A stretch of 64,000 bases of DNA from Numida meleagris (GCF_002078875.1 NC_034414.1:33010608-33074607), one strand, 5' to 3'. Positions 12,901 through 24,200 are shown, counted from the stretch's first letter. Notes: generated from the sequence alone by a model not told the origin. Program-made: numbers and translations.

Positions 12901-15900
12901 CATAATACACTAGCTGCGTTTAACTGATTTTTCAACAAAACTGATCTACCAGTGTAACTGGTCAGTTTTGTCTGCTTTTTTTAAGTTCTGCCTGTGAAAG
13001 TGATTCTGTATTTTTATTTCAGGATAGATATGTAAGGTTTTGCAGTGTGTTATGTATTTTTGCTCATTATGAAACAAAACATGATTTCTCAAAAAGGAAG
13101 TACAAAGCTAATTTCTGCTTGTTAAAAAAGGTAAAATTGCATTCAACTGAACAATTCAGGATAACACAAGTATTGCTGAACTAGATGCCTAGGTATAAAC
13201 ATTATTTAACACTGCACTAGTTCTTTAGCATTTAAGCACAAGACTCACAATGAATAGGATGCTAAACAAATAAGAAATGGAGGAACATACCTGCTTTGCT
13301 ACCTGGAGTTTTGACAGGGGTACCTGCATGAATCCAAAACTTCTTTAGAAATCTTTACCTGGTCTTAAGTGCTGTTGACAAGTTTGGAAGCCTTTCTTTT
13401 GAAACTGGTGCACTCTACAGCAAAGAATAGAGTGTGAGTGTAGGCAAGGAGAAGCTGGGCTTTGGCAGTCATTTACACTAATCTGAGCTGAAACGAGTTA
13501 TATTTTTAGTTAAATCATCCTTGTGTCCAAACTGTACTTTACGGACTAAGTACTGGAACCCAGCCTGGCCTTTTGAAATTAAATTTCTTCATTGGACTGC
13601 AGTGTCGTGATAAATAGAGTTGCCCAAAGTGCAAGACCTGTATTTCCTACCTTTCAAAAGAATTTTGCTATTTCTTTCTTTAAAAAGCATTTTTTTTAAA
13701 TTTCTTCAGTTTATGTTTCCTAATACAATTAAATAACCTTTTGAATAGTGGCTGTGTTTCTTTGCTTGCTCAGTTTCTACTCTTTGTGCTTCTTCAGAAT
13801 GGGGAACCACCATCTCACCAAATACATGTTATCAAGAATATGCCTCAAATGGCTAACTTTGTTTACAACATGTATATGCACACTATACAGAGTACTCGCC
13901 ACTACCAACAGGTAAGGACTTTCTAACTGTTCAAAGGTATGCATACAAAATAAAACTTGTTTTGGTAAGTAACCAGAAATGCTGTTGTGATTTGAGACTG
14001 TTACATTCAAAATTCAAGAAGGTTTTAAGGCTGAGTGTGAGAATATTGTAGTCTCTAAAATGTTGCAGTAGCAAGTAATTGAGAACACAATTTAAGGCCC
14101 CCTAAACAGATGTTAAAAAGTGGTGAGTGCTAGACATGATTCTGTCTGGGTCCAAAAGTTCCTTGTTAATGCTAAGGTACTAGCTTGTCCAGCGTTTAAT
14201 TGAGGTAAACTTGTGTGTTATATTTCACTAAGTGCTGCATGGCGTAATAATGTTATGTAATAGATACTTTCTTGGCATGGCTGCAGCCTACAGAGAGGCT
14301 AGGTCATGCCTTCAAACCATTTTAATTGAGTTGGCTCACTGTATTATCCAGTCTGGTTAGCAGCTGTAGCACTTTCAGTCTGGAAGAATTTTTTTTTCAG
14401 TGCTGGTTCAGCACCACACTTAGTAGTACAGTGTTAGAAGTAGTGGTAGATGACTTTCTCACTTTTTGTACTTAGTTTTGTCACTGCTTAATCCCTGGAG
14501 CAGAATTCAGAACCGTAGGAACACCTTGACTCCTTGTTGTGTATGTGAGCAGGACTTTAAAACAGTTTAAATTGTATATAGAGTTCTGCTTTTAGTCAGC
14601 GTACTTGGATCTGTAGATGCCTAGAGATAGTTGACAGCATAGAGGCCTTTAATGCTATCCCTGAACTGCAATACGTTCCATTTAATGTCTGGATATATCA
14701 TTGTGTTACCTATAATGTAATCTTACACGGTATACTCCGTTGTTGGTTTTTGCTCTTCTGAAGAATTTCTGAAGGTGGAAAATACTGATGTAAAAGAAGA
14801 TCTGATTGTGCAAAGGGTGTCAACATGATTCCACTTGTCTGTGAGATCTAGTTTCTGTTCTCTAATGCAAGGAGGTTTGCCTGACTCCTTAACTGAATGT
14901 GCACCTGAAACTTCTGCTAATACCAGCTATTCTTTTTAGCATCCTAGTCTTATGTTGCTAGCTAAAATTAGGGTTTTTTTTTCCAAAAAAAAGCACTGGT
15001 TCCCTGCTGTGGCAATGAATCATGCTACTGCAGCAGAAGCCAAAAAGTGAAATTAAAAAAAGAAAAATGCAGACCAAGTTTTTCTTATTCTTTCTGATAT
15101 TTTTACATCACGATATTTTTCCTTTTCCATTGGTCTTAATAGTAGAGTCACAAAGCACAGTACGAATCTAGCTGCATTGCAGAAAGTCTGAGTTTGTCTC
15201 ATACTTTGAGGATGTATATATTTTTGTTGTTTCAAAATGAGAGCTCTTTTAATTATTCTTTTTTTCCGTGAACAAATGGATTATGGAGATCGGCATGATA
15301 ACTTCAAAGTCTGTAAAAAAAAAAAATGCTTATCTCTGCTGATAGTCACAATTGTTGCATACATTGGCCCATGCTTGTCAGAAACTTGTAATATTAATGT
15401 CATCTAGTTGAAGATAAGACTTTGCTGTAATTAAACACTTAATTTGTCATGTAAAACCAAGTTGCCTTTAAGCAAAATGTAACTAAACAACCATCCTTGG
15501 GAGATTTATCAAGCTTCTATTTCATTAAAATACTTTACAGTATTTTAAGGAAGTATCCATCATGTCATTAGATAATGTCAGGCTGCAGAAGTATAAGCAT
15601 TTCTATACAGCCTGAGGTTGAATAGCTTTATCATAGTCTTCTGCTCACTGTATACTTAGTATCTTTTTCCAGGTCTAAAGTGGTTGCCACTGCTTTTTGT
15701 AAAGCTTTGTGCTAGCAAACCATGTTCTCGGTTGTGCGCAAAGCACTTTGAATGCACTAAAATACTTACACAGAAGTATTATGTGAGAAATATCTACGCA
15801 TTACCTTATCTGTTACTGGAATTTACATTTTTCCACGCTTAGAGCTGTGGGTGAAACTTGTATAAATACAGATAATGTACATATAACACTTTATAAGGTG

Positions 15901-16581
15901 TTTCAAGGGGAAATTACTGGAATAAGTTATTAAAGACACTCTTAAAAAGGGAGTCCAGTTTATCTAGGAGTATGTAATGGTAATAGATGAGGTTATGGTA
16001 GGAATGTGCTTGTTGCTCCGACAGCACTGTAGTCCCATTGCTTGAGTGGCTGTTGGGATAATGAAACGTGTTTGAAATCCTTGAACTGGAAGTACTGAGT
16101 TTTAACACCTGCTTTTTATGCAAAAAAAGACCCATATGTGAAACAAGATTATTCATTTTACTTACATAGGAGTAAAATGCCTACAAATGATTAAGACTTC
16201 TAAACTTTAAGATGTTACATCTATCTAATGCAAAGCCCTAAATCTAATGTGAGCAAACAGCTTGAGCTACAGTAGGAATAGATGCCAGAATTATACATTT
16301 GTTGTAAAAACTGAAACCTTTTTTTAATCATCCAGCGTTTATTGCCCCCACCTGCCATGGTTGAAGAACCTGAAGCTACTCAAATTCAAGAGTCTGAAGC
16401 AGAAGTTGAAGTGCAAGGTATTCAGGAAGATGCAGAAGAAGAAAATAAAGTAGCGGAAGAAATGATAAAGGAAGAAGAATTGAAAGTGGTAGAAGTGGAT
16501 GAACATCGAACAATGCCGGAACACCCTGGAAGAGACAGTGATAGTGAAGACAGTGAACCTGAGGATGAGAATGAAAAGTGA
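777..16581 (+). CDS. AQR: AQR, spliceosomal RNA helicase aquarius (3' part, 11 coding exons)
   Basis: AQR (IBP160) is an SF1, UPF1-like RNA helicase that binds introns upstream of the branch site in the spliceosome and links splicing to snoRNP assembly and exon-junction complex deposition in the nucleus. I joined exons 777-912, 2190-2399, 2689-2826, 3733-3804, 8251-8438, 9461-9632, 10803-10973, 11682-11767, 12587-12761, 13798-13911 and 16336-16581; every junction is GT..AG and the phases agree. They encode 568 residues plus a stop, roughly the C-terminal 38% of the ~1485-aa human protein. Helicase motifs seen: II (EESAQ), III (GDHHQLPP), V ([11 protein letters not shown]) and VI (VAMSRAR). 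Motif I lies upstream of the window. From memory the match to vertebrate AQR is near-identical until the last exon, where an acidic tail diverges. Stop TGA at 16579-16581. Confidence 0.97.
1267..1306 (+). repeat. Short tandem duplication, ~22-bp period
   Basis: An 18-base segment at 1267-1284 recurs exactly at 1289-1306, giving about 1.8 copies of a 22-bp unit. It looks like a local duplication by slippage. Confidence 0.9.
1665..1962 (+). mobile_element. Decayed avian LTR-retrotransposon-like segment
   Basis: A GC-richer island inside an AT-rich intron, built from degenerate 40-60 base units of the form 'cc(g/c)tggaga..gacc..ggtgaagcag', 'gctggagctcatg', 'ctccgtgggaaggaca..gctggaacag'. I recognise this pattern as a family dispersed through bird genomes, probably part of an ERVL-class element; the class is from memory. 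No intact ORF expected. Boundaries approximate. Confidence 0.6.
2047..2108. repeat. Perfect 20-bp inverted repeat (hairpin), AQR intron
   Basis: Arms 2047-2066 and 2089-2108 are exact reverse complements with a 22-nt AT-rich spacer. Arm composition is AT-rich apart from one GG/CC dinucleotide. Confidence 0.95.
2190..2399 (+). CDS. AQR: AQR coding exon b
   Basis: Acceptor CATAG, donor GTAAGG at 2400. Exactly 70 codons (VMSRWEEY ... FTQLE), including the NAPQPIF segment conserved in AQR. The Met codon at 2193 is internal, not a start. Confidence 0.96.
2689..2826 (+). CDS. AQR: AQR coding exon c ([16 protein letters not shown] segment)
   Basis: Acceptor CACAG, donor GTAATT at 2827. 46 codons. 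The [11 protein letters not shown] stretch corresponds to motif Ic in the RecA1 domain of UPF1-like helicases. Both flanking phases are 0. Confidence 0.96.
2827..3732 (+). other. AQR: AQR intron between exons c and d
   Basis: AT-rich with an A run at about 3094-3110. No recognised repeat family or exon. Confidence 0.85.
3733..3804 (+). CDS. AQR: AQR coding exon d (helicase motif II, Walker B)
   Basis: A short 24-codon exon between TCTCAG and a weak-looking donor CAG|GTTAGA. EESAQ at 3751-3765 is the motif II (DEAAQ-like) segment; mammalian AQR has EEAAQ as I recall, so Ser replaces the first Ala. The acidic residues needed for Mg-ATP are kept. Confidence 0.95.
4730..4895 (+). mobile_element. 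CR1 LINE, 3' end fragment
   Basis: Typical CR1 tail: 'agtggtggatgcc..tccctggaga', then 'ggatcaggctctgggcaacc', 'gttggacttagatg', 'aaaggtcccttccaa', closing with 'ggattctatgattc'. 5'-truncated non-LTR retrotransposon lying sense within the AQR intron. Confidence 0.93.
6408..7545 (-). mobile_element. CR1 LINE, 5'-truncated, antisense to AQR
   Basis: On the + strand it begins with the reverse complement of the CR1 3' end ('agaatcgtagaatatcttgg', 'ggttggaagggacc'). The minus strand carries a decayed reverse transcriptase C-terminal half: [32 protein letters not shown] and SGVPPGV around 7266-7541 are RT landmarks. Stops and frameshifts interrupt the rest (other fragments at 6813-7151 and 6496-6765). 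CR1 is the dominant bird LINE and copies itself by target-primed reverse transcription; this copy is dead. Confidence 0.95.
8251..8438 (+). CDS. AQR: AQR coding exon e (helicase motif III)
   Basis: Acceptor TTTTAG, donor GTGAGT at 8439. It begins [15 protein letters not shown] and contains GDHHQLPP at 8296-8319, the motif III that couples ATP hydrolysis to strand handling. It ends with two bases of a Ser codon completed in the next exon. Confidence 0.96.
8439..9460 (+). other. AQR: AQR intron between exons e and f
   Basis: AT-rich, no repeat or exon recognised. Confidence 0.85.
9461..9632 (+). CDS. AQR: AQR coding exon f
   Basis: Acceptor GGGCAG, donor GTAAGA at 9633. Encodes [13 protein letters not shown] through [10 protein letters not shown]: one base completing Ser, then 57 codons. 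It belongs to the region leading into the second RecA domain. Confidence 0.96.
9633..10802 (+). other. AQR: AQR intron between exons f and g
   Basis: AT-rich, with a short A run near 10143. Nothing else recognised. Confidence 0.85.
10803..10973 (+). CDS. AQR: AQR coding exon g (helicase motif IV region)
   Basis: Acceptor CTTTAG, donor GTAACT at 10974. 57 codons from NLGEAEYVV to [17 protein letters not shown] at about 10877-10906 is the motif IV-like strand of RecA2. Confidence 0.96.
10974..11681 (+). other. AQR: AQR intron between exons g and h
   Basis: AT-rich unique sequence; nothing recognised. Confidence 0.85.
11682..11767 (+). CDS. AQR: AQR coding exon h (helicase motif V)
   Basis: Acceptor CTCTAG, donor GTATGT at 11768. 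Contains [16 protein letters not shown], motif V of UPF1-like helicases. Ends with two bases of an Arg codon completed in the next exon. Confidence 0.96.
11768..12586 (+). other. AQR: AQR intron between exons h and i
   Basis: AT-rich unique sequence with a strong T-rich polypyrimidine tract before the acceptor. Confidence 0.85.
12587..12761 (+). CDS. AQR: AQR coding exon i (helicase motif VI)
   Basis: Acceptor TCAAAG, donor GTAGGA at 12762. VAMSRAR at 12606-12626 is motif VI with the arginine finger. The exon continues through [15 protein letters not shown] to CFPAARQ. Confidence 0.96.
12762..13797 (+). other. AQR: AQR intron between exons i and j
   Basis: AT-rich unique sequence; nothing recognised. 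Confidence 0.85.
13798..13911 (+). CDS. AQR: AQR coding exon j
   Basis: Acceptor CTTCAG, donor GTAAGG at 13912. 38 codons, [20 protein letters not shown] through RHYQQ, the conserved segment after the helicase core. Confidence 0.95.
13912..16335 (+). other. AQR: AQR last intron (2.4 kb)
   Basis: AT-rich with short homopolymers. No repeat family or extra exon recognised. Confidence 0.85.
16336..16581 (+). CDS. AQR: AQR last coding exon, acidic C-terminal tail
   Basis: Acceptor CATCCAG. 82 codons including TGA. After [10 protein letters not shown] the sequence is strongly Glu/Asp-rich and ends in a run of Ser-Asp/Glu pairs, [15 protein letters not shown], which resembles CK2 target sites (inference). 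It is shorter than, and unlike, the Thr/Pro/Ala-rich mammalian tail as I remember it. Confidence 0.93.
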   Translation, partial: RLLPPPAMVEEPEATQIQESEAEVEVQGIQEDAEEENKVAEEMIKEEELKVVEVDEHRTMPEHPGRDSDSEDSEPEDENEK

Positions 16582-16930
16582 TCTAAGTGATGTTTGTCCT
16601 CTTATTTGTACTTTGGAAAACAGATGGGAAAAGGCAGTTAGAAATATGATTGCTATTTTTACATTGACTTTTTTAAATGATGCCATGTGTAATGTAACCT
16701 TGTTTTGTATATTTTCACTGGATGCTTTGTGGACAAGTAAGATGACTGGCAATCGTTTTACTGAATTCTTCTTAGTATCAGTAGTGTAACTTGTTAATTC
16801 ACCTCAAATGATATACATATCTTTTTCAGTAAAGATGCTTTTACACAAATTTGGAATTTTTTTTCTTAAGTCATTGGCTTTTAATTCATTTACTAAGTTA
16901 GCCATTAAACTTCACTGATTACCTGTATTT
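16582..16930 (+). other. AQR: AQR 3' UTR (minimum extent)
   Basis: AT-rich sequence after the AQR stop. Candidate poly(A) signals are AGTAAA at 16828-16833 and ATTAAA at 16904-16909; a canonical AATAAA occurs only at 18079-18084. The true cleavage site cannot be decided without transcript data. Confidence 0.5.
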
Positions 16931-17704
16931 AGTATTGGTCAGACCCTATAGTTTCCTTAATATCTCAGTGGAGAGTTTCTTACACAGAACAGTGTTTATA
17001 TACACTGAGGTAGTATTTTAGGCATTGGCTTGTGTGTAGTAAGCAATTTAATTGCAAGTCTGAGAAATGGGAATTACCATGGGACTTTGAAATTTTGAAA
17101 GAGTTTTATTGAATTGGGCATTTAGTAGGCTCTCAGAATGTCCTAAGGTCCAGGTACTTGTAGCAACTGTTTCATTGTTGACCACTGCTGCTGTTACTTA
17201 CTTGATTGTTCCTTACACAAGAAGTAAGAATGCAACTTCTAAAACAGCATTATTTTTTTAAGTTAGTATCTTGAAATAAGATCTGTTTCATTTTTAAGAG
17301 GACAACAGGTTAAAGCCCCATCAGGAATGCAAATTAAAGGAGTTCCTTGAATGCAGGATTCTCAAAATATGTAATATCGATATTAAAGATGTAATGGGTG
17401 AGTGGGTTTTCTTGAGTAATTTCTAAATGTACATCTTCCATAAACTGATCAATGAATGGTTTTTCCCTGGTTTGTTTAAGAATATCTGCCAACTTGTCAA
17501 ATTATCCAGTGATTCAGTGAGATTTATGAATTCCCAAATTTAATTTTCAAACAAAACAGTAGCTGTAGGATCACCTTTGCTGACAAAGGGAAAATATTTG
17601 ATTTTCAAGTGTTGTGGTTCTGAAGTTGCCAGAAGAACTTCTTCACCAAATTGACCAGAAATTCATTAACTCGCAAGCATTTATTACTACGTTTGAAGGT
17701 CTTT

Positions 17705-17813
17705 ATCACAGAATTGCAGGAGTGGCAGGGATCTCAAGATTGAGATCTCTTGCTAAAGCAGGTACCCTACAATAGGTTACACAGGTAGGTGTCCAGACGG
17801 GTCTTGAGTATTT
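17705..17813 (-). mobile_element. CR1 LINE 3' end fragment
   Basis: Reverse complement of a CR1 tail: 'atcacagaattgcaggagtg', then 'tgctaaagcaggtaccctac' and 'acaggtaggtgtccagacgg', as in the 3' UTR of several bird CR1 subfamilies. Confidence 0.9.
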
Positions 17814-17819
17814 GTTTTT

Positions 17820-20800
17820 AATATTTTATTTACACACAAAAAAAGAAAAACTACTCTTTTCAGTGGAATTGCATTATTTCATTACTTGTTCTGTGTGGAA
17901 GGTAATGTAAATTCTCTGCCGTTGGAGGACAAGTAGCAGTGTTTTTAAAATTAGGGTGGTGAGCTTAATGTGGTAACATTCATGTGTTCAAGCAGGGCAG
18001 AATAATACTGGGCCTTCAGGCAACACGCGACAAGCTCTGCTGACATCTGTCATCTTTGTTTCCCAAACCATTTTTTTAAATAAATATTTGTGAAGACAAT
18101 CATTTATTACACTTCAAAATTCTGGGAAAAAAAAATAGTAAAGGTTTCTGGAGGATTTTTTGTCTAAAATGAATGGTTTATTGACAGGGATTCCATCAGT
18201 AGATTCTACAGGGAAAAAGCAACCGAATCTGAAAGAGACTGTAAAGATGTTGATTTGTACATGGTTTGGCGAAATCTTTCTGTTGGTGTATGAGTATGCC
18301 TAGCTTGTGTAATGCTGTATTCCATGTGCAAGCCTATATATCTGGTCCCTTCTGACTCACGGGGTCCTTTTAGAACAGCCAAGTTAAGAGTCATGAAATG
18401 TGTTGCCCTAAAATGGTTAGTGGAGTCGTAATGGAGCTCATTGCTGGCTAGCATGAAGGCAGAGTCAACTGAATAAAAAAAAAATCGCAAAAACATTAAC
18501 AGCCTTAATATGCACTTTTCTGAAGGACCAAGCACTGCCTGTATTAGGGATGGAAAGTTTTGCAGAGTTGACCTGAGCTGAGCAAGTCATTGCTGCTATT
18601 TTCCATGTGCTGAACTTTACACTTTTCAGTGATGTGAAAGTATTTTCAAACATGGAGTATTTTCAAATGTGGAAAATCATGTTTATCATGTAGCAGCGGT
18701 TGGAAAGTTCTTTGTACTTATGGAATACAAGGTTAGGTTTGGGGATTTTTTTTCAAAATTCTGCATTTAATTTTTGGTAAAGGATGAACTTCGTCTTTTA
18801 CACCAAAATATGTTTAGTTTTGGTGTTTTATTGGCACTTCCTTACAAGAAAGAATTGGTGGGCGAAGTGAAACACCCTAAGAAGGTAATTTTGATCTGCA
18901 AAGTTTGTTAAGGGGAGATGACGCAAGCTGGAGGTCTTAATGAGCAGTTTACAGTATGATGACATCCATAAACTCCTTTAAAAAAAAAATTATTTTTCTC
19001 CTAGCCCGCTCTGAATTTGCATTATTAGTACTATATGGATGAGGTTTGAACTTCTTCCAGAAGGTAAAAAGCATCCTGCCCCTTCACCTCCTTCTGAGAA
19101 TGGGTCTTTGCTGTTTCATGAGACATAGAAGGATATCAGTCCTTGAGAAAAGTATTCTGATGAGGAGTAGAAGTTAGGCATTGCTGACACAATGGCTTTG
19201 CTGACAGGACAAGTCATTTTATTCTTTGAAATCAGACATTTAAGAAAAAAAACCTGCAGGTGATTTTGCTCACATTACTGGATAAACAAGACATACAATT
19301 CTATTGAAGCAAGAGTTAGATAACACTTGGAGTCTCACAGAGCAAGCAGACAAAAGTAAATGTCCTAGCCAACGAATGAATCACAACCCACAGCAGTCAA
19401 GAAGCTGTGAATGCCATTAAGACATATGGCAGTGTAGCTCCCCTTGCCAAATATGGTAGTCTCCCGCAGAATCAATCAATACAAATTTAATGTTTTCAGG
19501 GGAGTTTCAGAGGCTGTTTATGTGTTTCTTGTTACGTGGTTTTTCAGTGTAGTTTTCTTACAGTCCTTTTTCTCAGAGGATTGATTGGTTAAGTACCTGA
19601 CAAAAGAAAATCTCTGTGCTGTAATGCTAATGAACACATTTTTAAATAAAGCTATTAAAATTGTGAATTTAAAAAGAACTTCCTTAAATGATTTCAGCTC
19701 AGCATCTTCTGTAAGTCCATGTATTTGCCTAATTTTTTGTGGATTCTGAAAAGGTACAATTCTCAGCCCTCAAAAATTCTTCCTTACACATACGCGTATC
19801 TACACAATCCTTACCTAAAAAGGATACAAGAGGAATAATCAATACCTGCAAGGCTACTTGCTCTCTGTTTGTAAATAGTTCCGTTTCAGAAAACTAAATA
19901 CTATTATTGGGATGAGAAAATCATCTTTTCCTCGCTCCTATGGTAGGTAACAAGGGAAGATGATTTCTCCAGGCCTTGTTCTGGAAGGGCTTTAATCAGC
20001 TTAATCTAGCCCGTATCAGGGATAATGTAATATGGTGCTATTGAGAAAAACAGGTGCATTTAATTTAGTTTCTGTCAGAATTTTCATTCCCCTTGGAAAA
20101 AGAAAAATGACAAGGATCTTTGAATCAAGTAATAACATCAGTGTAAAGCAGAGAAGCCTGTTGTTTTACTGTTGCATCTGGAAAACAATAAAAATTAAAG
20201 CAGAAGTGTTATTTCAGCTAAAAGTAAGGAACTTTCCAGAGTTCAGGCATTATTATTATTATCTCTTTGCTTGAAAAACAATATCAGAACAAACAGAATG
20301 TGTTTCTATATTAATTAACTTTTAAGAAAATGTAGATACAAACACAAAGTTGAGCCAACTGTTGTAAATTACATAGTTCACCTGTAATGTCAGTGAAAAA
20401 GTATATACATTGCTATATATATAAGCTATACATATAGCTACAGTGTATATTTGCCTAATGAAACATAAGAATTTTACGATTCCAGAGAATGCCATAAAAG
20501 AATAAGTTAGAGACCCAAAGAAGGGTCAGCAATATATTGGTCTTGGCACTGTTTGCAAGAGATAAAAAGAAGCCGCCCTTATTGCATTTATCAAGTGTGA
20601 ATTCCTAAATTGCCACAATCCAGTGTAAGAGAAGCCCTGCTACGCATCCAGAGACGCTTCAGCATCCTGATGTGCTAGTCTGACATCTCTTGTGTGTCAA
20701 GAGCACTTATTTTTAGATGGGACAGTCATTAGGGACATAATGTGTTGTAACTACTGTAAAGGAAGTAGTCTAGAGGCAGCAGAAGCGGATAGAGAGAAGC

Positions 20801-21070
20801 TCGGTACAAAGACACTAAGATTCTCTTTCTGACCTTAATCCACAGAAGTACAGACTTGCCCTATTTTTGGGAGTGATTTTTGGCAACAGCAATCATGTCC
20901 TATTGGGAAATACCATGTTTTCTAAAATGAGAAATTCCATGTTTTGCATGCTGAGTCAGAGAAGGGAGAAAGCGCCTTACCAGTAATCCTCTTTAGCTTG
21001 AGGACACATGTGAGAGCACTGAAACAAGACCTAGGGAAAAAGAGAAGCCTGAGAGCAGAAGAGTTGTCTT
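17820..21070. other. Intergenic, AQR-ACTC1, no gene seen
   Basis: AT-rich, stop-rich in all frames. AATAAA hexamers at 18079-18084 and 19645-19650 could be distal AQR poly(A) signals but are expected by chance here. A near-palindromic AT-rich stretch lies at 20412-20438. Confidence 0.7.
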
Positions 21071-21072
21071 AC

Positions 21073-21232
21073 TGTTCGTCATGGCTTGGGTTGGGATAGA
21101 GTTAATTTTCTCTCTAGATGCTCATATGAAGCTGTGTTAAAGATCTGTGATGAAAAGAGCAGTGATAACACACCAATGATTTTAGTTGTTGGAGAGCAGT
21201 GCTTACACAGAGTTGAGGCCTTTTCTACTTCC
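21073..21232 (+). mobile_element. Truncated ERVL-type LTR fragment
   Basis: Matches, from memory, the 5' half of a common avian ERVL LTR: 'gggatagagttaattttct', 'gataacac', then 'gagcagtgcttacacagag' and 'ggccttttctact'. The homology stops abruptly, with no R/U5 or internal region, so this is a truncated solo LTR. Confidence 0.75.
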
Positions 21233-21234
21233 AT

Positions 21235-24200
21235 TTTCATAGACTCTGTCTTCAACTCTCTTGATCTCTAACATAATATGAACGAATCACTGAATCATAT
21301 TTCAGTGATGGGGCTGTTGTCCTAGATTGCACCTTGCTCCTGCAGTGTTCACCCACCAGCTCTGTCATTTTGAGCTGTGTAATGAAATGAGACACACAGG
21401 ACAGCTGCTAGTTCTGACTCATTTTGCTTGGTTCTTGGTCCTATGCACAGTAGCTTCCTGCAACACAAAGCTGTAACAAATATAAACTGGACAGAAAAAC
21501 TTAGCAAACGTGGGGGGTTTAAATGCTCCAGATGAATTTCAGGGGAACACTCATGGAAATGTTGTGTATCAGTAAATTTTTACAGAGAAAAACAATTTAT
21601 AAGACAATTCCTTACTTTAATAACAGATGACATATGCTTGATTTTGTCTGTACAAAACCTGATGTTTTACTTAATATAAGGTAAAGACTACTCAGTAGGC
21701 TAATAGTTTAAATGAGAACTTAAAATAGTTTTGGTAGTATTATAGTATACAGAGCTATGAATGAACATGTGTCCATGCTCTATTCCTATGCTCTATTCCT
21801 ATCTCCATTTCTTTCAATTTAAAAAATGTAAAGCTTTTTTTAATTTGCGTTTTGGTGTGTTGCATTTCTCCAAGAAGAGTTTGTTCTGCAAATTCAAAAT
21901 TACTCTATCTCAATTTATTTTACTGTGTTTAGTAACGATGTCTTACACTGTTCCAAGATGAATATAATGGAATAAAGAGCCAATGTAGGTTATTGCTGAT
22001 GGTCCTGTACAATGTAGGAAAAGGTCTGAAGAAAGCAACCTGTCTGAATTCCACTAACAAAGGTGAGTACTAGAGGAGAGCATGTTCCATCCAAACTCAT
22101 GAGGATCTGAGTCGAATTTTCATATTACTTTTCCTAGGCCATAGCTAAAAGTGCTAAGGTTACCTGCATACAAATATAACTTTATCTGGATTTGGGATAT
22201 CTCAAATGCTGATTTCAGTGTCCAGTCTGTAGCTATTTCTTCTGTTTCAAAAGAATCAGAAGACAACAGTGATTCCATGAAAGTACTGGAGGGACTCAAT
22301 GCTATAAAATAAGGCAAGCATCCTGGGGTCAAAGAGATCTCCATTAATGTATTCATTTGTTACAAATACCCTTAGCCTTTCCCACAACTGCTTTGATGAG
22401 GTAACTTCCCATGTGGCACATGTCCCACCTTCGGCAGCCTTTCTCCTATAAGAAAGTAGAGAACAAACTACTGCTCATAACTTCTCACACTCATTCAAGA
22501 GAAAAGCTGTCTTTCTCAAGCCAGCCAGTTAAGCATTAAGCAGGAATCTCACCCCTGCTCTCCATCTTCTGGCATGATTTCATGATCTCAGACTACTGGT
22601 GGCTGGACCTTTTTCTTTCTACTTGGCAACTTTTAGCTGGCTGAGTGTCTCTGCTTTTTGCAATCTGGTTACATTACAGGGGGTTGAGGGGAAGGACACT
22701 GGCCATATTTACATCCTGAACTGGATACTGTATGGCTGTGAAAGATCTAACATGAAAAAGAGTCACTGTCCATGCAAGTAGAAATGTGTATTAAGAGAAT
22801 CTGCCTAAACTGCCAAACTGCTGGTAACCTAGTTTGTTGCTGCCCAATTCTGAATTTAGACCACCTATATCAATGTCTCCCACGAGCCACAGAATCTGTC
22901 AGGAATAGGTGGGAGCAAAGTACAAATGTTTCAGGTTATGGTTTTAGATTTCTACATCGACATTCCATTATGGTCTCAAAAGCCTTTTTTTTCTTTTTTT
23001 TCCTTTTTTCCCAGGTCCAGCTCTAGGCAGCATAGATAAGAATAGATGAAGAAAATGCAGTGAGTTGTGGAGCACCCTTTTCAAATCAGTTATCTTGGGG
23101 ACAAAGAACAATTAGAATGATTTTTTTTTTTGTAATTCTGAGAAAAACCTTGAATGTATTCCTAGTGTTTCTATTAAATTTTGTGGGCTATCTACATAGT
23201 AAAGTCTGCTCAGAATAGGAAAGTCATTCAATAGAACAACTGAGACCGTATTTTCCTTTCTTTTTCTGGCTTGAAGCCAGATTTAGGATGGGTTGGATAT
23301 ATTAGCACCTGAGATGTCTGCAGACAGTTTTAATTAGCTGTTTACCTAGTTGGTTTATGAAAGATGATAGGAGACTGAACACCAATTCATGAGATTATTT
23401 CGGTGACTACGTGCTCAGAGTGAAGATTTGCCTGTTTTCTATTGGGAGAAAAACAAAGCTTTACAACAATATTAAGAACTTGTGTAGCAAGGATGAGACT
23501 GAAGATATAATACTAGTGTTTGACTATGTCCTGTGCAGTTTCTTTACTTGAATTTTCTCTTTAGCTTAAGTTCACTGGCTGTGTAAAGCTTCAGCTGGCT
23601 TTCCCACAGCGCTAAAACTGGGAACCTCAGGACACTGGTGCAGTTACATTTTTAACTATGTTCAGTTACATTTCCAACGGCCGCAGCAGCAAAGTGCTGG
23701 CAGCAGGTGGTGCTGAAGGGAGCAGAGGTTAAGAGACTAAGCAGAAAAAGTGTGCATCCTTCCATCTTGGTGAGCAGAGGGTCTACACCAGGTGAGTAGG
23801 CAGCCAGGTTGGCCTTGGCAAGGCAGAATTCCCTGCTTTGGGGAGGTGGCTGAATTGCGGCCCTGAGGACCTGCCCTCCACCTCTGTGGGTTTTGCACAC
23901 CAAATTCACCCAAGTGGATGAAGTGAGAGGGAAGGGTATTTGTAGGGATACCTGAATTTGTGGAATATGTTTTGTTTTTTTTTAGCATTGTTCTCTTCTG
24001 TATCCCGTGTAAGACAGAAGCCACTGGCTGAGGCCATGTCAGTTACTGCAGGCTGGTCATGTTCAGGAGGTAAAAAGGGCTTTTGTAAAACTATGTGCTC
24101 ATCTTGATTTCTGTTTTAGTGAATGCCTGGAAGAGAAAATCTGATCATTTAATGCACCATAGTTATGTTTTAAAGGTAAGGCTCTTGTCTGTATTTTTCT

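Noticed and set aside
16339..16752. 137-codon minus-strand frame
   Set aside because: Antisense of the Glu-rich AQR last exon: GAA/GAG complements give the Phe/Leu-rich run.
23640..23930. GC-richer patch with frames on the minus strand
   Set aside because: No splice-consistent coding pattern or known family; could be an old unrecognised repeat, but I cannot support a call.
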